This document shows positions 9,062 through 18,333 of a stretch of DNA of 64,000 nt, one piece after another. The stretch is taken from positions 62,001 to 126,000 of the forward strand of contig NZ_RAHH01000012.1 of assembly GCF_003602095.1 (NCBI RefSeq), given 5' to 3'. This DNA is from Rahnella woolbedingensis (lineage in GTDB: Bacteria > Pseudomonadota > Gammaproteobacteria > Enterobacterales > Enterobacteriaceae). Made by a program: the position numbers and the translations under genes. The notes beneath the pieces are model-generated. The model did no database searches. It was not told the DNA's origin and saw only the letters and a list, made by a program, of their open reading frames with translations. Positions within the stretch are counted from its first letter, which is position 1, and every line of letters starts with the position of its first letter.

Positions 9062-10069
9062 ATGAAAATGATGAACCGCACACACAACACAAAGACAAAA
9101 ACGTTTTCCCGTATCAAAACAGGCGTAATGACAGCAATGACTCTTTCTCTCGCAATGGCAGCAGGCAGCGCTCAGGCGCTGACGCTTTACACCGCCGGGC
9201 CGGGCTCACTGGCAAAAAAACTGGCGGCAGGCTATGAAAAACAAACCGGCGTAAAAGTCAATGTTTTCCAGGCCACCACCGGCAAAGTGATGGCACGTCT
9301 GGAAGCTGAACAGGCCAATCCGCGTGCCGACGTTTTAATCTCCGCTTCCTGGGATACCGCCACCGATCTCGAACAACGCGGCTGGTTACTGGAATATCAG
9401 AGCCCGAATTCCGGGCAGGTGCCGGCACAATTCAAAACGCCGTATTACGTCGCGCAGGGTATTTCCGCACTCGGTATCGTATGGAACACCAAAAGCGGCA
9501 CCACCGAACCGAAAGACTGGGGCGATTTAGCCAAACCGGAATTCAAAGACAAAGTCACCACGCCGGATCCGTCGCTTTCCGGTGCCTCTTTAGATTTGCT
9601 GATCGGGTTACAAAATGCCCACGCGCAGCAGGCCTGGAAGCTGTTTGAGGATCTGAAAGCCAACGGCATGATTATCGCTGGACCTAACGCGCAGGCGCTG
9701 ACGCCGGTTCTGCAGGGTGCGAAAGCCGCCGTCTTTGGTGCGGTGGACTACGTTTCTTATGCCAGCGTGCAGGATGGTGAATCGGTCAAAGTGATTTTCC
9801 CGAGCAGCGGTACAGTGATTGCCCCGCGCCCGATGATGATCCTCAAATCCAGCCAGCAGCAGAAAGAAGCCAAAGCGTTTATCGATTACGCGCTGTCACC
9901 TGAAGGCCAGAAACTGGTCGCCGATGCCTGGCTGATGCCCGCTCGTACGGATATCGACGCCAAACGTCCGCTGTTCAAATCACTAAAGTTACTCCCGGAG
10001 GCTTCACAGGCTTGCGTGTCACGCAAAGACGTCCTCGACCGCTTTGCGAAGCTTTTCGGCCAGCAATAA
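9062..10069 (+). CDS. ABC importer periplasmic solute-binding protein (ferric/phosphonate type)
   Basis: This 335-residue exported binding protein has a signal peptide ending AAGSAQA-LTLYT at about residue 39. The mature start LTLYTAGPGSLAKKLAAGYE and the stretch RADVLISASWD place it in the family containing iron(III), thiamine and aminoethylphosphonate binders. In the region where FbpA-type proteins carry adjacent metal-binding tyrosines, this protein reads VDYVSYAS, so the di-tyrosine pair is not obvious. Ferric iron is therefore not assured as its substrate. Several in-frame ATGs occur at 9062-9071. An intercistronic hairpin follows the stop. Confidence 0.82.
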   Translation: MKMMNRTHNTKTKTFSRIKTGVMTAMTLSLAMAAGSAQALTLYTAGPGSLAKKLAAGYEKQTGVKVNVFQATTGKVMARLEAEQANPRADVLISASWDTATDLEQRGWLLEYQSPNSGQVPAQFKTPYYVAQGISALGIVWNTKSGTTEPKDWGDLAKPEFKDKVTTPDPSLSGASLDLLIGLQNAHAQQAWKLFEDLKANGMIIAGPNAQALTPVLQGAKAAVFGAVDYVSYASVQDGESVKVIFPSSGTVIAPRPMMILKSSQQQKEAKAFIDYALSPEGQKLVADAWLMPARTDIDAKRPLFKSLKLLPEASQACVSRKDVLDRFAKLFGQQ

Positions 10070-10077
10070 TCCCTTCA

Positions 10078-10100
10078 CGGGCTGTTGATAAAACAGCCCG
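10078..10100 (+). promoter_or_regulatory. Intercistronic hairpin between binding protein and permease genes
   Basis: CGGGCTGTT and AACAGCCCG form a nine-base stem with a five-base loop, with no U tract. Such structures often protect the upstream message from 3' decay and lower permease expression relative to the binding protein. The role is inferred. Confidence 0.5.
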
Positions 10101-10117
10101 CTTCTGAGATTTGATCA

Positions 10118-11776
10118 ATGAATAGAAACGCTTTTTTACCGGGCGTGACGGGCATTGCGCTGCTGTTACTGGTCGCAGTGCCGGTGGCATTTGTCGTTTT
10201 GCAGGCGGTTTTTCCCCATCTCGATACCGGCAGTTATTCGGCACCGTTCAGCGCTTTTACCCGCGTTTTTGCCGAACCGGCACTGAGGGAGCTGATTACC
10301 ACGACGCTGAAGGTCGGGCTCGGCGTGGCGTTATGCAGCGCGCTGATTGGCGTCCCGCTCGGGGCACTGCGCGGACTGTTCGCCCTGCCCGGCGCCGCGC
10401 TCTGGGATGTGGTATTCCTGATCCCGTTTTTATTACCGCCTTATATCGCCGCGCTGGCGTGGATGCTGGCGTTGCAGACCAACGGTTATGTCCAGCAGTT
10501 GCTGCCGGGGATGCATCTGAATGATTTTCTGTTTTCACTGCCGGGGATGGTGGTGGTGATGACGCTCAACGTATTTCCGGTGGTCTATTTCGCCGTATCC
10601 CGCAGCATGGCCGCCAGCGGCAGTCGTCTGGCGGACGTGGCGCGCATTCATGGCGCGGGGCCGTGGCGGGCCTTTATCCGCATCACGTTGCCGATGGCGT
10701 TACCGGCCATTGCTTCCAGCCTGCTGCTGGCGTTTACCCTGTCGATAGAAGAGTACGGCGTGCCCGGCGCGTTAGGTTCGCGCAGCGGCATTCTGATGCT
10801 GACTACCGGAATCGAGCAGCGTCTGGCCGACTGGCCGATTGATATGCCGGGTGCGGCGGTGCTTTCCCTGCTGCTGGTGGCTATCGCATTATGCGCCTAC
10901 AGCGTTCAGCGCGCGGTGCTGGCCGGGAAAAATGTCGAAAGCATGACCGGTAAACCGGCGGATGTGACTCAAAAATCGCTGGCGGGCTGGACGCTGCCGG
11001 TGCTGGCGTTATTTATCCTCGTGGCGCTGATTGCCGTCGCGCTGCCGATTGTCTCGACGCTGGTCACGGCATTCTCCGGTACGCTTTCCGGCGGTCTGTC
11101 ACTTTCCAATCTGACATTACGGCACTTTGATAATCTGTTTGCCTCGCACGGCGATGCGCTCAGTGCGCTGTCGACCAGTCTCAGTCTGGCGCTGGGTACG
11201 GCGCTTGTCGCCGGTGCAACGGGTTTTCTGGCCTCATGGCTGGTGGTGGCACAGAAGATTCGCGGTGCGGCGCTGATCGACGGACTGTCACTGTTTCCGG
11301 CGGCGCTGCCGGGCATCGTGGTGGGTGTCGGGCTGATTTTGGCCTGGAACCGCAGTTTCTGGCCGGTCACTCCGTACAACACCTGGGGGATCCTGCTGCT
11401 GTCATATTGCTGCCTGCTGCTGCCTTATCCGGTGCGCTATGTCAGCGCAGCGTTAAGGCAGATTGGCGCAAATCTCGATGCGGCGGCGCGGGTGCACGGC
11501 GCGACCGCTGCGCAGGCGCTGCGTATGATCCTGCTGCCGCTGGTATTTCCGAGCCTGCTGGCGTCAATGATGATGGTATTTGCGGTCGCTTCACGGGAAC
11601 TGGTGACGTCGTTATTGCTGTCACCGGCTGGCGTGCAGACCGTGTCGGTCTATGTCTGGCGGCAGTTTGAACAGGGTTCGGTGGGCGACGGCATGGCGAT
11701 GGCGTCGATTGCCGTACTGCTGAGCCTGACGCTGATGTTAATCGCATTCAGGCTACAGCAGCGCCAGACGTCTTAA
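10118..11776 (+). CDS. ABC importer permease, fused two-domain type
   Basis: This 552-residue polytopic inner-membrane protein holds two permease modules in tandem, each with the EAA-type loop (SRLADVARIHGAGPWRAF near residue 170; ANLDAAARVHGATAAQAL near residue 450). This is the layout of FbpB/SfuB ferric and AepW-like phosphonate permeases. With the preceding ATPase and binding protein it completes an importer. Its stop overlaps the stop of the convergent MFS gene by four bases. The substrate cannot be fixed from sequence alone. Confidence 0.87.
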   Translation: MNRNAFLPGVTGIALLLLVAVPVAFVVLQAVFPHLDTGSYSAPFSAFTRVFAEPALRELITTTLKVGLGVALCSALIGVPLGALRGLFALPGAALWDVVFLIPFLLPPYIAALAWMLALQTNGYVQQLLPGMHLNDFLFSLPGMVVVMTLNVFPVVYFAVSRSMAASGSRLADVARIHGAGPWRAFIRITLPMALPAIASSLLLAFTLSIEEYGVPGALGSRSGILMLTTGIEQRLADWPIDMPGAAVLSLLLVAIALCAYSVQRAVLAGKNVESMTGKPADVTQKSLAGWTLPVLALFILVALIAVALPIVSTLVTAFSGTLSGGLSLSNLTLRHFDNLFASHGDALSALSTSLSLALGTALVAGATGFLASWLVVAQKIRGAALIDGLSLFPAALPGIVVGVGLILAWNRSFWPVTPYNTWGILLLSYCCLLLPYPVRYVSAALRQIGANLDAAARVHGATAAQALRMILLPLVFPSLLASMMMVFAVASRELVTSLLLSPAGVQTVSVYVWRQFEQGSVGDGMAMASIAVLLSLTLMLIAFRLQQRQTS

Positions 11777-13269
11777 CTTTCGCGCTGTGCTTCGCGGTGC
11801 GGGCGGTCGCCGGAGGGGATCAGTAAACCGGCGGCGACCGCCAGAACTGAAATCGCCGCCGAGACTATAAAGACCCAATGCAGCGAGGCGGCAACGCTTT
11901 CTGTCAGCTGATTCAGCAGGCCGCTGTCCATCGCACTGCGCGTGGCTTTTTCCATCAGCTGTTGCACCGGATCGTTCACCTGCGGCAGCCGGTATTCCAG
12001 ATTAAGATTCAGTGTGGCGCCCAGCACCGCCGTACCAATGGCCGAGCCGAGCATACGGGTGAACAGCGTCGAAGCAGTGGCAATTCCGCGTATCGCCGGT
12101 TCTGCGCTGTTCTGCACCGAAACGATAAAGGTGGTGTTACAAAGACCCATTCCTGCGCCGATAGAAAATGCTGCCAGTCGCGCCATCCACAAGCCAGAAG
12201 ACGGTGAAAGCAGTAACAGCGCCAGACTTCCGGCCACCAGCAATAATGCGCCGGTCACGGCAGTGATGCGGTATGACGTCGCCTGCATCATGCGGCTGCT
12301 GAACATACTCGCCAGCGGCCAGCCCACTGACATCAGCGCCAGCGTGGTACCCGCCTGCAAGGGTGTGCCGCCCAGAACACCCTGCACATAAGTCGGCAGA
12401 AACGCGCTGATCCCCATCATGGTCGCGCCGATAATCAGGCCGCCAATATTCCCGGCAATGATCACTTTGCTGTCCCACAACGCCAGCGGGAATAACGGTT
12501 CCGGCGTTTTACGTTCCTGACGTACCAGCAACCCGCCGCAAAGAACGGCGAACGCCAGTAATGCCAGCGCCCAGTACCCCAGTGCTTCAGCCTGTAACAA
12601 CGCCAGTAATAAAGCAGCGACTGACAGCGTGAGACAGGCGGTGCCGGCCAGATCCAGCTGATGCTGTTTACGCTGTCCGTCCGGTGGCAGGTATTTGATA
12701 AGGATCGCCATCGCCACCAGCCCGATGGGTACGTTCACCCAGAACACCACCGCCCACGGAAAATGAGAAACAATAAACGCTCCCATCAGCGGCCCGACGA
12801 TCGCTGAAACGCCCCACACGCTGGACAGATAGCCCTGCGCTTTTGCCCTTTCCTGCGGACCATACACATTAGCAATCAGGGTGGTGGCAATCGGCGTGAT
12901 GGCACCCGCACCCAGCCCCTGCAACGCGCGAAAACCAATCATCCAGCCCAGCGATGGCGCGAATCCGCACAGAACAGAACCGATCAGAAACAGCGTGGTG
13001 CCGATGAAAAACATTTTCCGGCAGCCATATAAATCGGCCAGCCGCCCGTAAATGGGCACGGTGATCGCCTGGGTCAGCAGATAGACGGCGAACACCCAGC
13101 CGAGCAGCGAAAAACCGCCGAGATCGCCAATGATGGTCGGCATCGCAGTCGCGACAATCGTCACTTCAACGGCGGCCATAAACATCGACAACATGCAGGC
13201 AGTCAGGATCAGCGGGCGGTGAGAAGCTTTTACAGCAGATGTTTTGATTTCGGAATGATTGACGGCCAT
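11773..13269 (-). CDS. MFS multidrug-type efflux transporter (DHA2/EmrB-QacA family)
   Basis: This 498-residue inner-membrane protein has about 14 predicted helices, the family's usual number. Motif C-like AVEVTIVATAMPTIIGDL is in helix 1, motif A YGRLADLYGCRK follows helix 2, and RALQGLGAGAITP is in helix 4. Such proteins exchange drugs or other amphipathic compounds for protons. No membrane-fusion partner gene is adjacent, so it probably acts alone. It is monocistronic, convergent with the ABC permease, and has only a weak ribosome site (AAAGAAC). Confidence 0.85.
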   Translation of the reverse strand: MAVNHSEIKTSAVKASHRPLILTACMLSMFMAAVEVTIVATAMPTIIGDLGGFSLLGWVFAVYLLTQAITVPIYGRLADLYGCRKMFFIGTTLFLIGSVLCGFAPSLGWMIGFRALQGLGAGAITPIATTLIANVYGPQERAKAQGYLSSVWGVSAIVGPLMGAFIVSHFPWAVVFWVNVPIGLVAMAILIKYLPPDGQRKQHQLDLAGTACLTLSVAALLLALLQAEALGYWALALLAFAVLCGGLLVRQERKTPEPLFPLALWDSKVIIAGNIGGLIIGATMMGISAFLPTYVQGVLGGTPLQAGTTLALMSVGWPLASMFSSRMMQATSYRITAVTGALLLVAGSLALLLLSPSSGLWMARLAAFSIGAGMGLCNTTFIVSVQNSAEPAIRGIATASTLFTRMLGSAIGTAVLGATLNLNLEYRLPQVNDPVQQLMEKATRSAMDSGLLNQLTESVAASLHWVFIVSAAISVLAVAAGLLIPSGDRPHREAQRES

Positions 13270-13351
13270 GTTCTTTATTTTCTTAAAATAGTTTTTATGT
13301 ACGCGAAATGTTTTGAGAAGCGCACTCAGGCAGATGGCTAATTATAGTCAT

Positions 13352-13383
13352 AAAAAAGGCTCTGAGTTTTTGCACTCAGAGCC
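13352..13383 (-). terminator. Intrinsic terminator downstream of bioD2
   Basis: On the minus strand, GGCTCTGAG and CTCAGAGCC form a nine-base stem with an eight-base loop, followed by six U residues (13357 down to 13352). It lies 34 bases beyond the bioD2 stop. Confidence 0.9.
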
Positions 13384-13416
13384 TCAGCATGAAGAAATTA
13401 TGTGACAACGTCACCG

Positions 13417-14103
13417 TCAGGCTTTAGTCAGCGTCTTAAGATTGAAGCTGGAGAGATCGATAAACTTCGCCATATCGCGGCTTTCTGCACGCGGCAGATA
13501 AGGAATTTCACCCAGCAACGGCGCCGAAATATTGGTGCTGATCGCTTCGATAGTTTCCTGATAGTGAGCAAGGCAAGGATTAATGCGATTCGCCACCCAC
13601 CCCAGCAACGGCAAACCATCTGCAATAATCGCCTGCGCCGTTAATAACGCATGGCTGACACAACCTTCCTGAATACCGACCACTAATACCACCGGCATAT
13701 TTTGCTGGCGTACCCAGTCAGAATAAAAAAGATGCGGAGTGATCAACGTTCTCCACCCATCACATCCTTCAACAACCACCGAATCAGCCTCCTGGCGCAT
13801 GAAATTAAGGCCGTTAGTCATTATTTCAAAAACATTTTCGGGGATCTGGCTGGCATAAATATCTTCATCCGCCAGCGCCAGCGGGGTTATTTTATTAAAA
13901 GGATAAGAAATAGAAGATGACTGCTGGAGAGTTACCGCATCTTTATTTCGAACCCCGTCGGCCAACTCCTGGCTGCCTGTTGCAATAGGTTTATAGCCTG
14001 AAACGCAGCGATCCTGCGCGGCTAAAGCCTGAAGCAAGGCACGTGTGACAATGGTTTTACCTACACGGGCATCCGTACCCGTGACGAAAAAATGCGTTAA
14101 CAT
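13417..14103 (-). CDS. bioD2: Dethiobiotin synthetase paralogue BioD2 (YnfK)
   Basis: This 228-residue ATP-dependent carboxylase-type enzyme has a P-loop GTDARVGKT at residues 9-17 and a GYKPIATGS segment. The BioD reaction closes the ureido ring of dethiobiotin from diaminopelargonate, CO2 and ATP. VVGIQEGCVSHALLTAQA and GWVANRINPCLAHY match E. coli YnfK rather than BioD of the bio operon. I use the ATG at 14103 because it gives MLTHFFVTGTD at the family start; a longer in-frame start at 14175 adds untypical residues. It lies next to mlc, as in E. coli. Its physiological need beside the main bioD is unclear. Confidence 0.92.
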   Translation of the reverse strand: MLTHFFVTGTDARVGKTIVTRALLQALAAQDRCVSGYKPIATGSQELADGVRNKDAVTLQQSSSISYPFNKITPLALADEDIYASQIPENVFEIMTNGLNFMRQEADSVVVEGCDGWRTLITPHLFYSDWVRQQNMPVVLVVGIQEGCVSHALLTAQAIIADGLPLLGWVANRINPCLAHYQETIEAISTNISAPLLGEIPYLPRAESRDMAKFIDLSSFNLKTLTKA

Positions 14104-14303
14104 GGAATTCAGGCTCCGGGATCTCTCCGTCTTATTGAAAGATAGTCTCCGGTAAGAAAACACCGCCGGAGACAAAGTATCGACAGAAAGTCTAGGCGAT
14201 GCGAGATGAGAGCGGATTGCGTTAGCGCAATGTTTTGTCGACTCGGTGAGCAGTAATTATCCAGGCTTTATATGTTTTTTATTTAAAAACAGTCGTTAAA
14301 GGC

Positions 14304-14427
14304 ATATCCAAAATAATTGTGATTAGCGCCAGGCGGCAAGTGAGAAAATCCCGATGAGCTGACTAAAGTCAGTGATTCGGGCGAACGAATGCCGCCAACG
14401 CAGTGATAATTTCAAGTATGAAGGATA
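14304..14427. repeat. Dispersed hairpin repeat (type 2), copy 1
   Basis: This element of about 125 bases occupies the bioD2-mlc spacer up to the mlc stop. It contains AGGCGGCAAGTGAG, a central hairpin (CCCGA...TCGGG enclosing CTGACT...AGTCAG) and GCCAACGCAG. A second copy lies at 27964-28065. I recognise the type from intergenic regions of related genomes. The remainder of the 324-base gap (14104-14303) shows no gene. Confidence 0.7.
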
Positions 14428-15651
14428 TTAGCCTTGCAGTAATTTTATTATCAGTGAACCACTATATAAAGCGTCCTTCACTAATGCCGCACCGGGCATG
14501 GTTCCCTGATTATAGAATTGCGTGGATTCGAGTTTGATATTTTCGCTATATGCGGGCAGTGACTGCTGCTGAATACAGGACATTATCGCGGGATGGAGAA
14601 TATCTTGCGATAAATTAAGCGGTGAGCCGATCAGCACTTTTTCCGGATTAAATAAATTCACCATGATGGCGAGAATTCGTCCCACGCTCTGCCCGACGCT
14701 GATAATCACATCACGCGCAAGCTGATCGCCACGGTTAGCGGCATCGCAGACGGCTTCAATGGTCAGTGAAACCCCATGCAGTAAACTCGCCGGAACCGGT
14801 ACCGTCAGACGCTGACGCACCAGTTCGAGAATACTGTCAGTGCTGGCAACGGTTTCCAGACACCCGTGATTGCCGCAATAACAACGTTTGCCGTAAGGAT
14901 CCACCTGCGTATGACCGATTTCCGCCACGCTGCTGCTGCCCGCGTGCAGAACGCGTCCGCTGGTGATCACTCCCACGCCGACGTTGTGGTCAATCACCAC
15001 CTGAACGACGTTTTTACAGCCGCGGGAAGCGCCATACAGCGCTTCCGCCAGCGTCCAGGCACCGATATCGTGCTGCACATACACCGGCAGACCGGTGTGC
15101 GCGCAAAGCGTATCGCCCAGCGGCATATCAAACACGTCATGATAAAACGGCATACGGTGAACAATGCCACGGCGCGCATCAATCATTCCCGGCAGGGTAA
15201 TAGCGATGGCGGTAAGGCGTTCGAGTTTGCGCTGATGGCGGATAAAGAACTGATCGATTTCAGAGATAATACGTTTGAGCAGCGGCTGCGGAGCCTGTTC
15301 CGGTAATGGCATCACTTCTTCCACCACCAGTTTACTGCTCAGATCACGCAAACCCAGGGTAATAGAGCCGAGACTGATACGGGCAGAAAGATAGTGCCAG
15401 GCCTGCGTATCCAGCGCTAAACCAATAGCCGGACGCCCGCGACTACCGGGATCCTGAAACTCGGTTTCCAGCACCAGATGAGCCTGTAATAACTCGCGGA
15501 CAATCTTGGTGATACTGGCCGGAGCCAGCTGTGCTTTTTTCGAAAGCTCGATACGCGAAATGGGACCAAACTGATCTATCAGGCGGTACACAGCACCGAC
15601 ATTGGTTTGTTTAATCTGGTCGATATGTCCTGGTTGCCCGTCGGGGATCAC
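14428..15651 (-). CDS. mlc: Glucose-responsive ROK-family repressor Mlc
   Basis: This 407-residue DNA-binding repressor has an N-terminal helix-turn-helix (ISRIELSKKAQLAPASITKIV). The segment QPGHIDQIKQTNVGAVYRL is nearly that of E. coli Mlc, and the ROK domain carries the zinc motif CYCGNHGC. Mlc represses PTS and related sugar genes and is sequestered by glucose EIICB. The start codon is GTG, with AGGAG eight bases upstream. The position beside bioD2 and the ynfLM pair matches E. coli gene order. Confidence 0.96.
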   Translation of the reverse strand: MIPDGQPGHIDQIKQTNVGAVYRLIDQFGPISRIELSKKAQLAPASITKIVRELLQAHLVLETEFQDPGSRGRPAIGLALDTQAWHYLSARISLGSITLGLRDLSSKLVVEEVMPLPEQAPQPLLKRIISEIDQFFIRHQRKLERLTAIAITLPGMIDARRGIVHRMPFYHDVFDMPLGDTLCAHTGLPVYVQHDIGAWTLAEALYGASRGCKNVVQVVIDHNVGVGVITSGRVLHAGSSSVAEIGHTQVDPYGKRCYCGNHGCLETVASTDSILELVRQRLTVPVPASLLHGVSLTIEAVCDAANRGDQLARDVIISVGQSVGRILAIMVNLFNPEKVLIGSPLNLSQDILHPAIMSCIQQQSLPAYSENIKLESTQFYNQGTMPGAALVKDALYSGSLIIKLLQG

Positions 15652-15821
15652 TCAAGGAGCTCCTGTTATTTTCGCGCTTCAAAATAAAGATTAGGGGGTA
15701 TGTTGGAGTTTTTGTCATATGTCGTCAACTATTTGATTCGTTATGTGATTTGGTGCACAAATTGTATGAAAACACCCTCGGAATTGACTGGAAATACAGC
15801 ATCTTCGGCATCAGTAGTCCG

Positions 15822-16721
15822 TCAGTCATCGTGAAGCAACAATGCCATAAACGTGCGGGTCGCCGCCGTGAGTGGCCGCGTCGCGTGATTCACCAGCCAT
15901 AACTGCGTGGTGCCATGCAGATTGCCAAAGCGCAGATAGCGGACACCTTCCACCTGAATACGCAGATACGACGCCGGTAAAATCGACACGCCCAGCCCGG
16001 CCGCCACCAGCCCGATAATGGTCAGCGGCTCTCCCACTTCCTGCGTGATATAGGGCGTGATCCCCTGCGCTTTCAGCTGCCCGAGAATATCGTCGTACAG
16101 CGACGTGCCGACATCTTTGGAGAAAAACACAAACGGCTGATCGGCCAGATGCTCAAACGTCAGTTCGCCGTCAGCCAGTGCGTTAAGCGGATGGTCTTTA
16201 TGCACCACCGCAATCAGAGGTTCAGTCAGCACCAGATGATGTTCCAGTTCCGGCGGCAATTCGCCGTTACGCATAATCCCCAGATCAAGCCTGCCTTCCA
16301 GCAACGGGTCGATTTGCTGTTTGCTGTTGAGCTGTTCGATGCGGATATTCACGTCCGGATAGGTCAGGCGAAAATGATGCAATGTGCTGGAAACCCGGCT
16401 TAAAAACGGCGCCGAAGAGGTCAGCCCGAGCGTCAGATTACCGGATTCTCCCCGGTGAATTCGCGCCGCCTGCGCCGAAACATCATCCACCCGTTGTAAA
16501 ATCTGCCGCGCTTCGGTCAAAAAAACCTGACCGGCCTGCGTCAGGCGTACGCTGCGGTTACTGCGGTAAAACAGCGCCGCACCGACATGCGCCTCCAGCG
16601 CCTGAATTTGCTGGCTCAGCGGCGGCTGGGAGATATGCAAACGCTCCGCCGCCCGGCCAAAATGCAGTTCATCCGCCACCGCAATGAAATAACGTAAATG
16701 ACGCAACTCAATTTGGCTCAC
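15822..16721 (-). CDS. ynfL: LysR-type regulator YnfL
   Basis: This 299-residue regulator has the LysR helix-turn-helix at residues 5-65 (ELRHLRYFIAVADELHFGRAAERL) and an effector domain containing GLTSSAPFLSRV and ITQEVGEPLTIIGLVAAGLGVSILPAS. It corresponds to E. coli YnfL and is divergent from ynfM, the classical arrangement for a LysR regulator and its target. The start is a GTG at 16721 with a distant GAGG. The inducer is unknown. Confidence 0.9.
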   Translation of the reverse strand: MSQIELRHLRYFIAVADELHFGRAAERLHISQPPLSQQIQALEAHVGAALFYRSNRSVRLTQAGQVFLTEARQILQRVDDVSAQAARIHRGESGNLTLGLTSSAPFLSRVSSTLHHFRLTYPDVNIRIEQLNSKQQIDPLLEGRLDLGIMRNGELPPELEHHLVLTEPLIAVVHKDHPLNALADGELTFEHLADQPFVFFSKDVGTSLYDDILGQLKAQGITPYITQEVGEPLTIIGLVAAGLGVSILPASYLRIQVEGVRYLRFGNLHGTTQLWLVNHATRPLTAATRTFMALLLHDD

Positions 16722-16857
16722 TACAATGCCCGCCTCATTCTGATTGATACTTTAAACATATCGTTTTCAATTGATTAATATATTAGACAATACAACGGGC
16801 ACTGTTAAAATTTTCATACATTTTTAAATTTAGTTTTACAGCCCATCGAATTAAGGA

Positions 16858-18156
16858 ATGACAGTGAAAACCTTCCGGCGGATTTCCGCTGCACCTGCTC
16901 AAGATTCTGTTAATGACGACGAATTAAATCCTGAATCGCCTGCCGCCCGCTCTGGTCTGAAAACTCCTTTTATCAAACGTGGTACGCCGCAATTTATCCG
17001 CGTGACGCTCGCTCTGTTTTCTGCGGGTCTGGCAACGTTTGCATTGTTATATTGCGTGCAGCCGATTTTGCCGGTGTTATCCCATGATTTCGGCGTTTCT
17101 CCGGCCACCAGCAGCCTGTCGTTGTCGTTATCAACCGGCCTGATGGCGATTGGCCTGTTGTTTACCGGACCAGTTTCGGACGCCGTCGGGCGCAAATCGG
17201 TGATGGTGGTGGCGTTACTTCTCGCCGCAGGCTGCACGCTGGTCTGTTCCTTTATGCAGAGCTGGGATGGCATTCTCATCATGCGCGCGCTGATCGGCCT
17301 TTCCCTCAGCGGCGTAGCAGCGGTGGCGATGACCTATCTGAGCGAGGAAATTCACCCGAGCGTGGTCGCCTTCTCGATGGGTTTATATATCAGCGGGAAC
17401 TCCATCGGCGGCATGAGCGGACGCTTAGTCAGCGGTGTTCTGACCGATTTCTTCTCCTGGCGTATCGCCGTCGCCGTTGTCGGCCTCTTCGCCCTCGCCT
17501 CAGCGATTATGTTCTGGCGCATCCTGCCGCCCTCAAAACATTTTCGCGCCAGCTCACTCAAACCTCGCAAGCTGATGATTAACTTTAAACTGCACTGGCG
17601 TGACAGCGGTTTACCGTTACTTTTCGCGGAAGGTTTCCTGCTGATGGGCAGCTTCGTCACCATGTTCAACTACATCGGTTATCGTCTGCTGTCATCGCCT
17701 TACAACCTGAGTCAGGCGATTGTCGGGATACTTTCCATCGTTTACCTGATGGGGACTTACAGTTCGCCGAAAGCCGGCGCGCTGACCGGCGTCTATGGCC
17801 GTGGTCCGGTATTAATCGGCGCCACCGTGCTGATGCTGCTGGGGATTTTGATTACCGCCTTTTCACCGGTGTGGCTGATTTTCATCGGCATGATTTTAGT
17901 GACCGGCGGGTTCTTCGCCGCCCACTCCGTCGCCAGCGGCTGGATCGGCCGCCGTGCGCGCCGTGCGAAAGGCCAGGCCTCGTCTTTATATCTGTTCAGC
18001 TACTACGCGGGATCAAGCGTCGCCGGTACGCTGGGCGGCTTTTTCTGGCACGCCTACGGATGGTATGGGATCACCGGATTTATCAGTCTGATGCTGATTG
18101 CTGGAGTTGGCGTTGGGTTTAAGCTGATGAGATTAGCTGAGGCAAAAGCGGTTTAA
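16858..18156 (+). CDS. ynfM: MFS transporter YnfM
   Basis: This 432-residue inner-membrane transporter of about 12 helices matches E. coli YnfM, including FIKRGTPQFIRVTLALFSAG, FTGPVSDAVGRKSVM (motif A) and LSEEIHPSVVAFSMGLYISG. It has an N-terminal cytoplasmic extension of about 35 residues. The ATG at 16858 sits only one base after AAGG; the in-frame GTG at 16864 is better spaced from it and may be the real start. The substrate is not known (a YnfM arabinose/drug exporter role is only suggested for E. coli). Expression is probably under YnfL. Confidence 0.9.
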   Translation: MTVKTFRRISAAPAQDSVNDDELNPESPAARSGLKTPFIKRGTPQFIRVTLALFSAGLATFALLYCVQPILPVLSHDFGVSPATSSLSLSLSTGLMAIGLLFTGPVSDAVGRKSVMVVALLLAAGCTLVCSFMQSWDGILIMRALIGLSLSGVAAVAMTYLSEEIHPSVVAFSMGLYISGNSIGGMSGRLVSGVLTDFFSWRIAVAVVGLFALASAIMFWRILPPSKHFRASSLKPRKLMINFKLHWRDSGLPLLFAEGFLLMGSFVTMFNYIGYRLLSSPYNLSQAIVGILSIVYLMGTYSSPKAGALTGVYGRGPVLIGATVLMLLGILITAFSPVWLIFIGMILVTGGFFAAHSVASGWIGRRARRAKGQASSLYLFSYYAGSSVAGTLGGFFWHAYGWYGITGFISLMLIAGVGVGFKLMRLAEAKAV

Positions 18157-18162
18157 CGGGTT

Positions 18163-18292
18163 AGCGCCTCCCCCTGCGAAGGAAGAGGTTGGGAGGGGGG
18201 CTAAAGGCTAACACCTTGTCAAAGAACACTTCAATGCATTGATTAATCATTAATACCCCACCCCAACCCTCCCCTTCGCAGCGGAGGGAGCC
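18163..18292. repeat. Long imperfect inverted repeat between convergent ynfM and ABC ATPase genes
   Basis: Two arms of about 35-40 bases (18163-18202 and 18255-18292) are largely complementary. The left contains CCCTGCGAAGGAAGAGG and the right contains CCCTCCCCTTCGCAG. About 50 AT-richer bases separate them. The structure could terminate both converging transcripts. Its composition suggests a small mobile or dispersed repeat. Confidence 0.6.
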
Positions 18293-18333
18293 GACCGAGA
18301 TTCACTTATTTTCGTGCGAAAAATTTGCTGCTT

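Noticed and set aside
14104-14175. Longer start for bioD2
   Set aside because: The ATG at 14103 places the P-loop at the usual distance from the N-terminus; the extension has no family resemblance.
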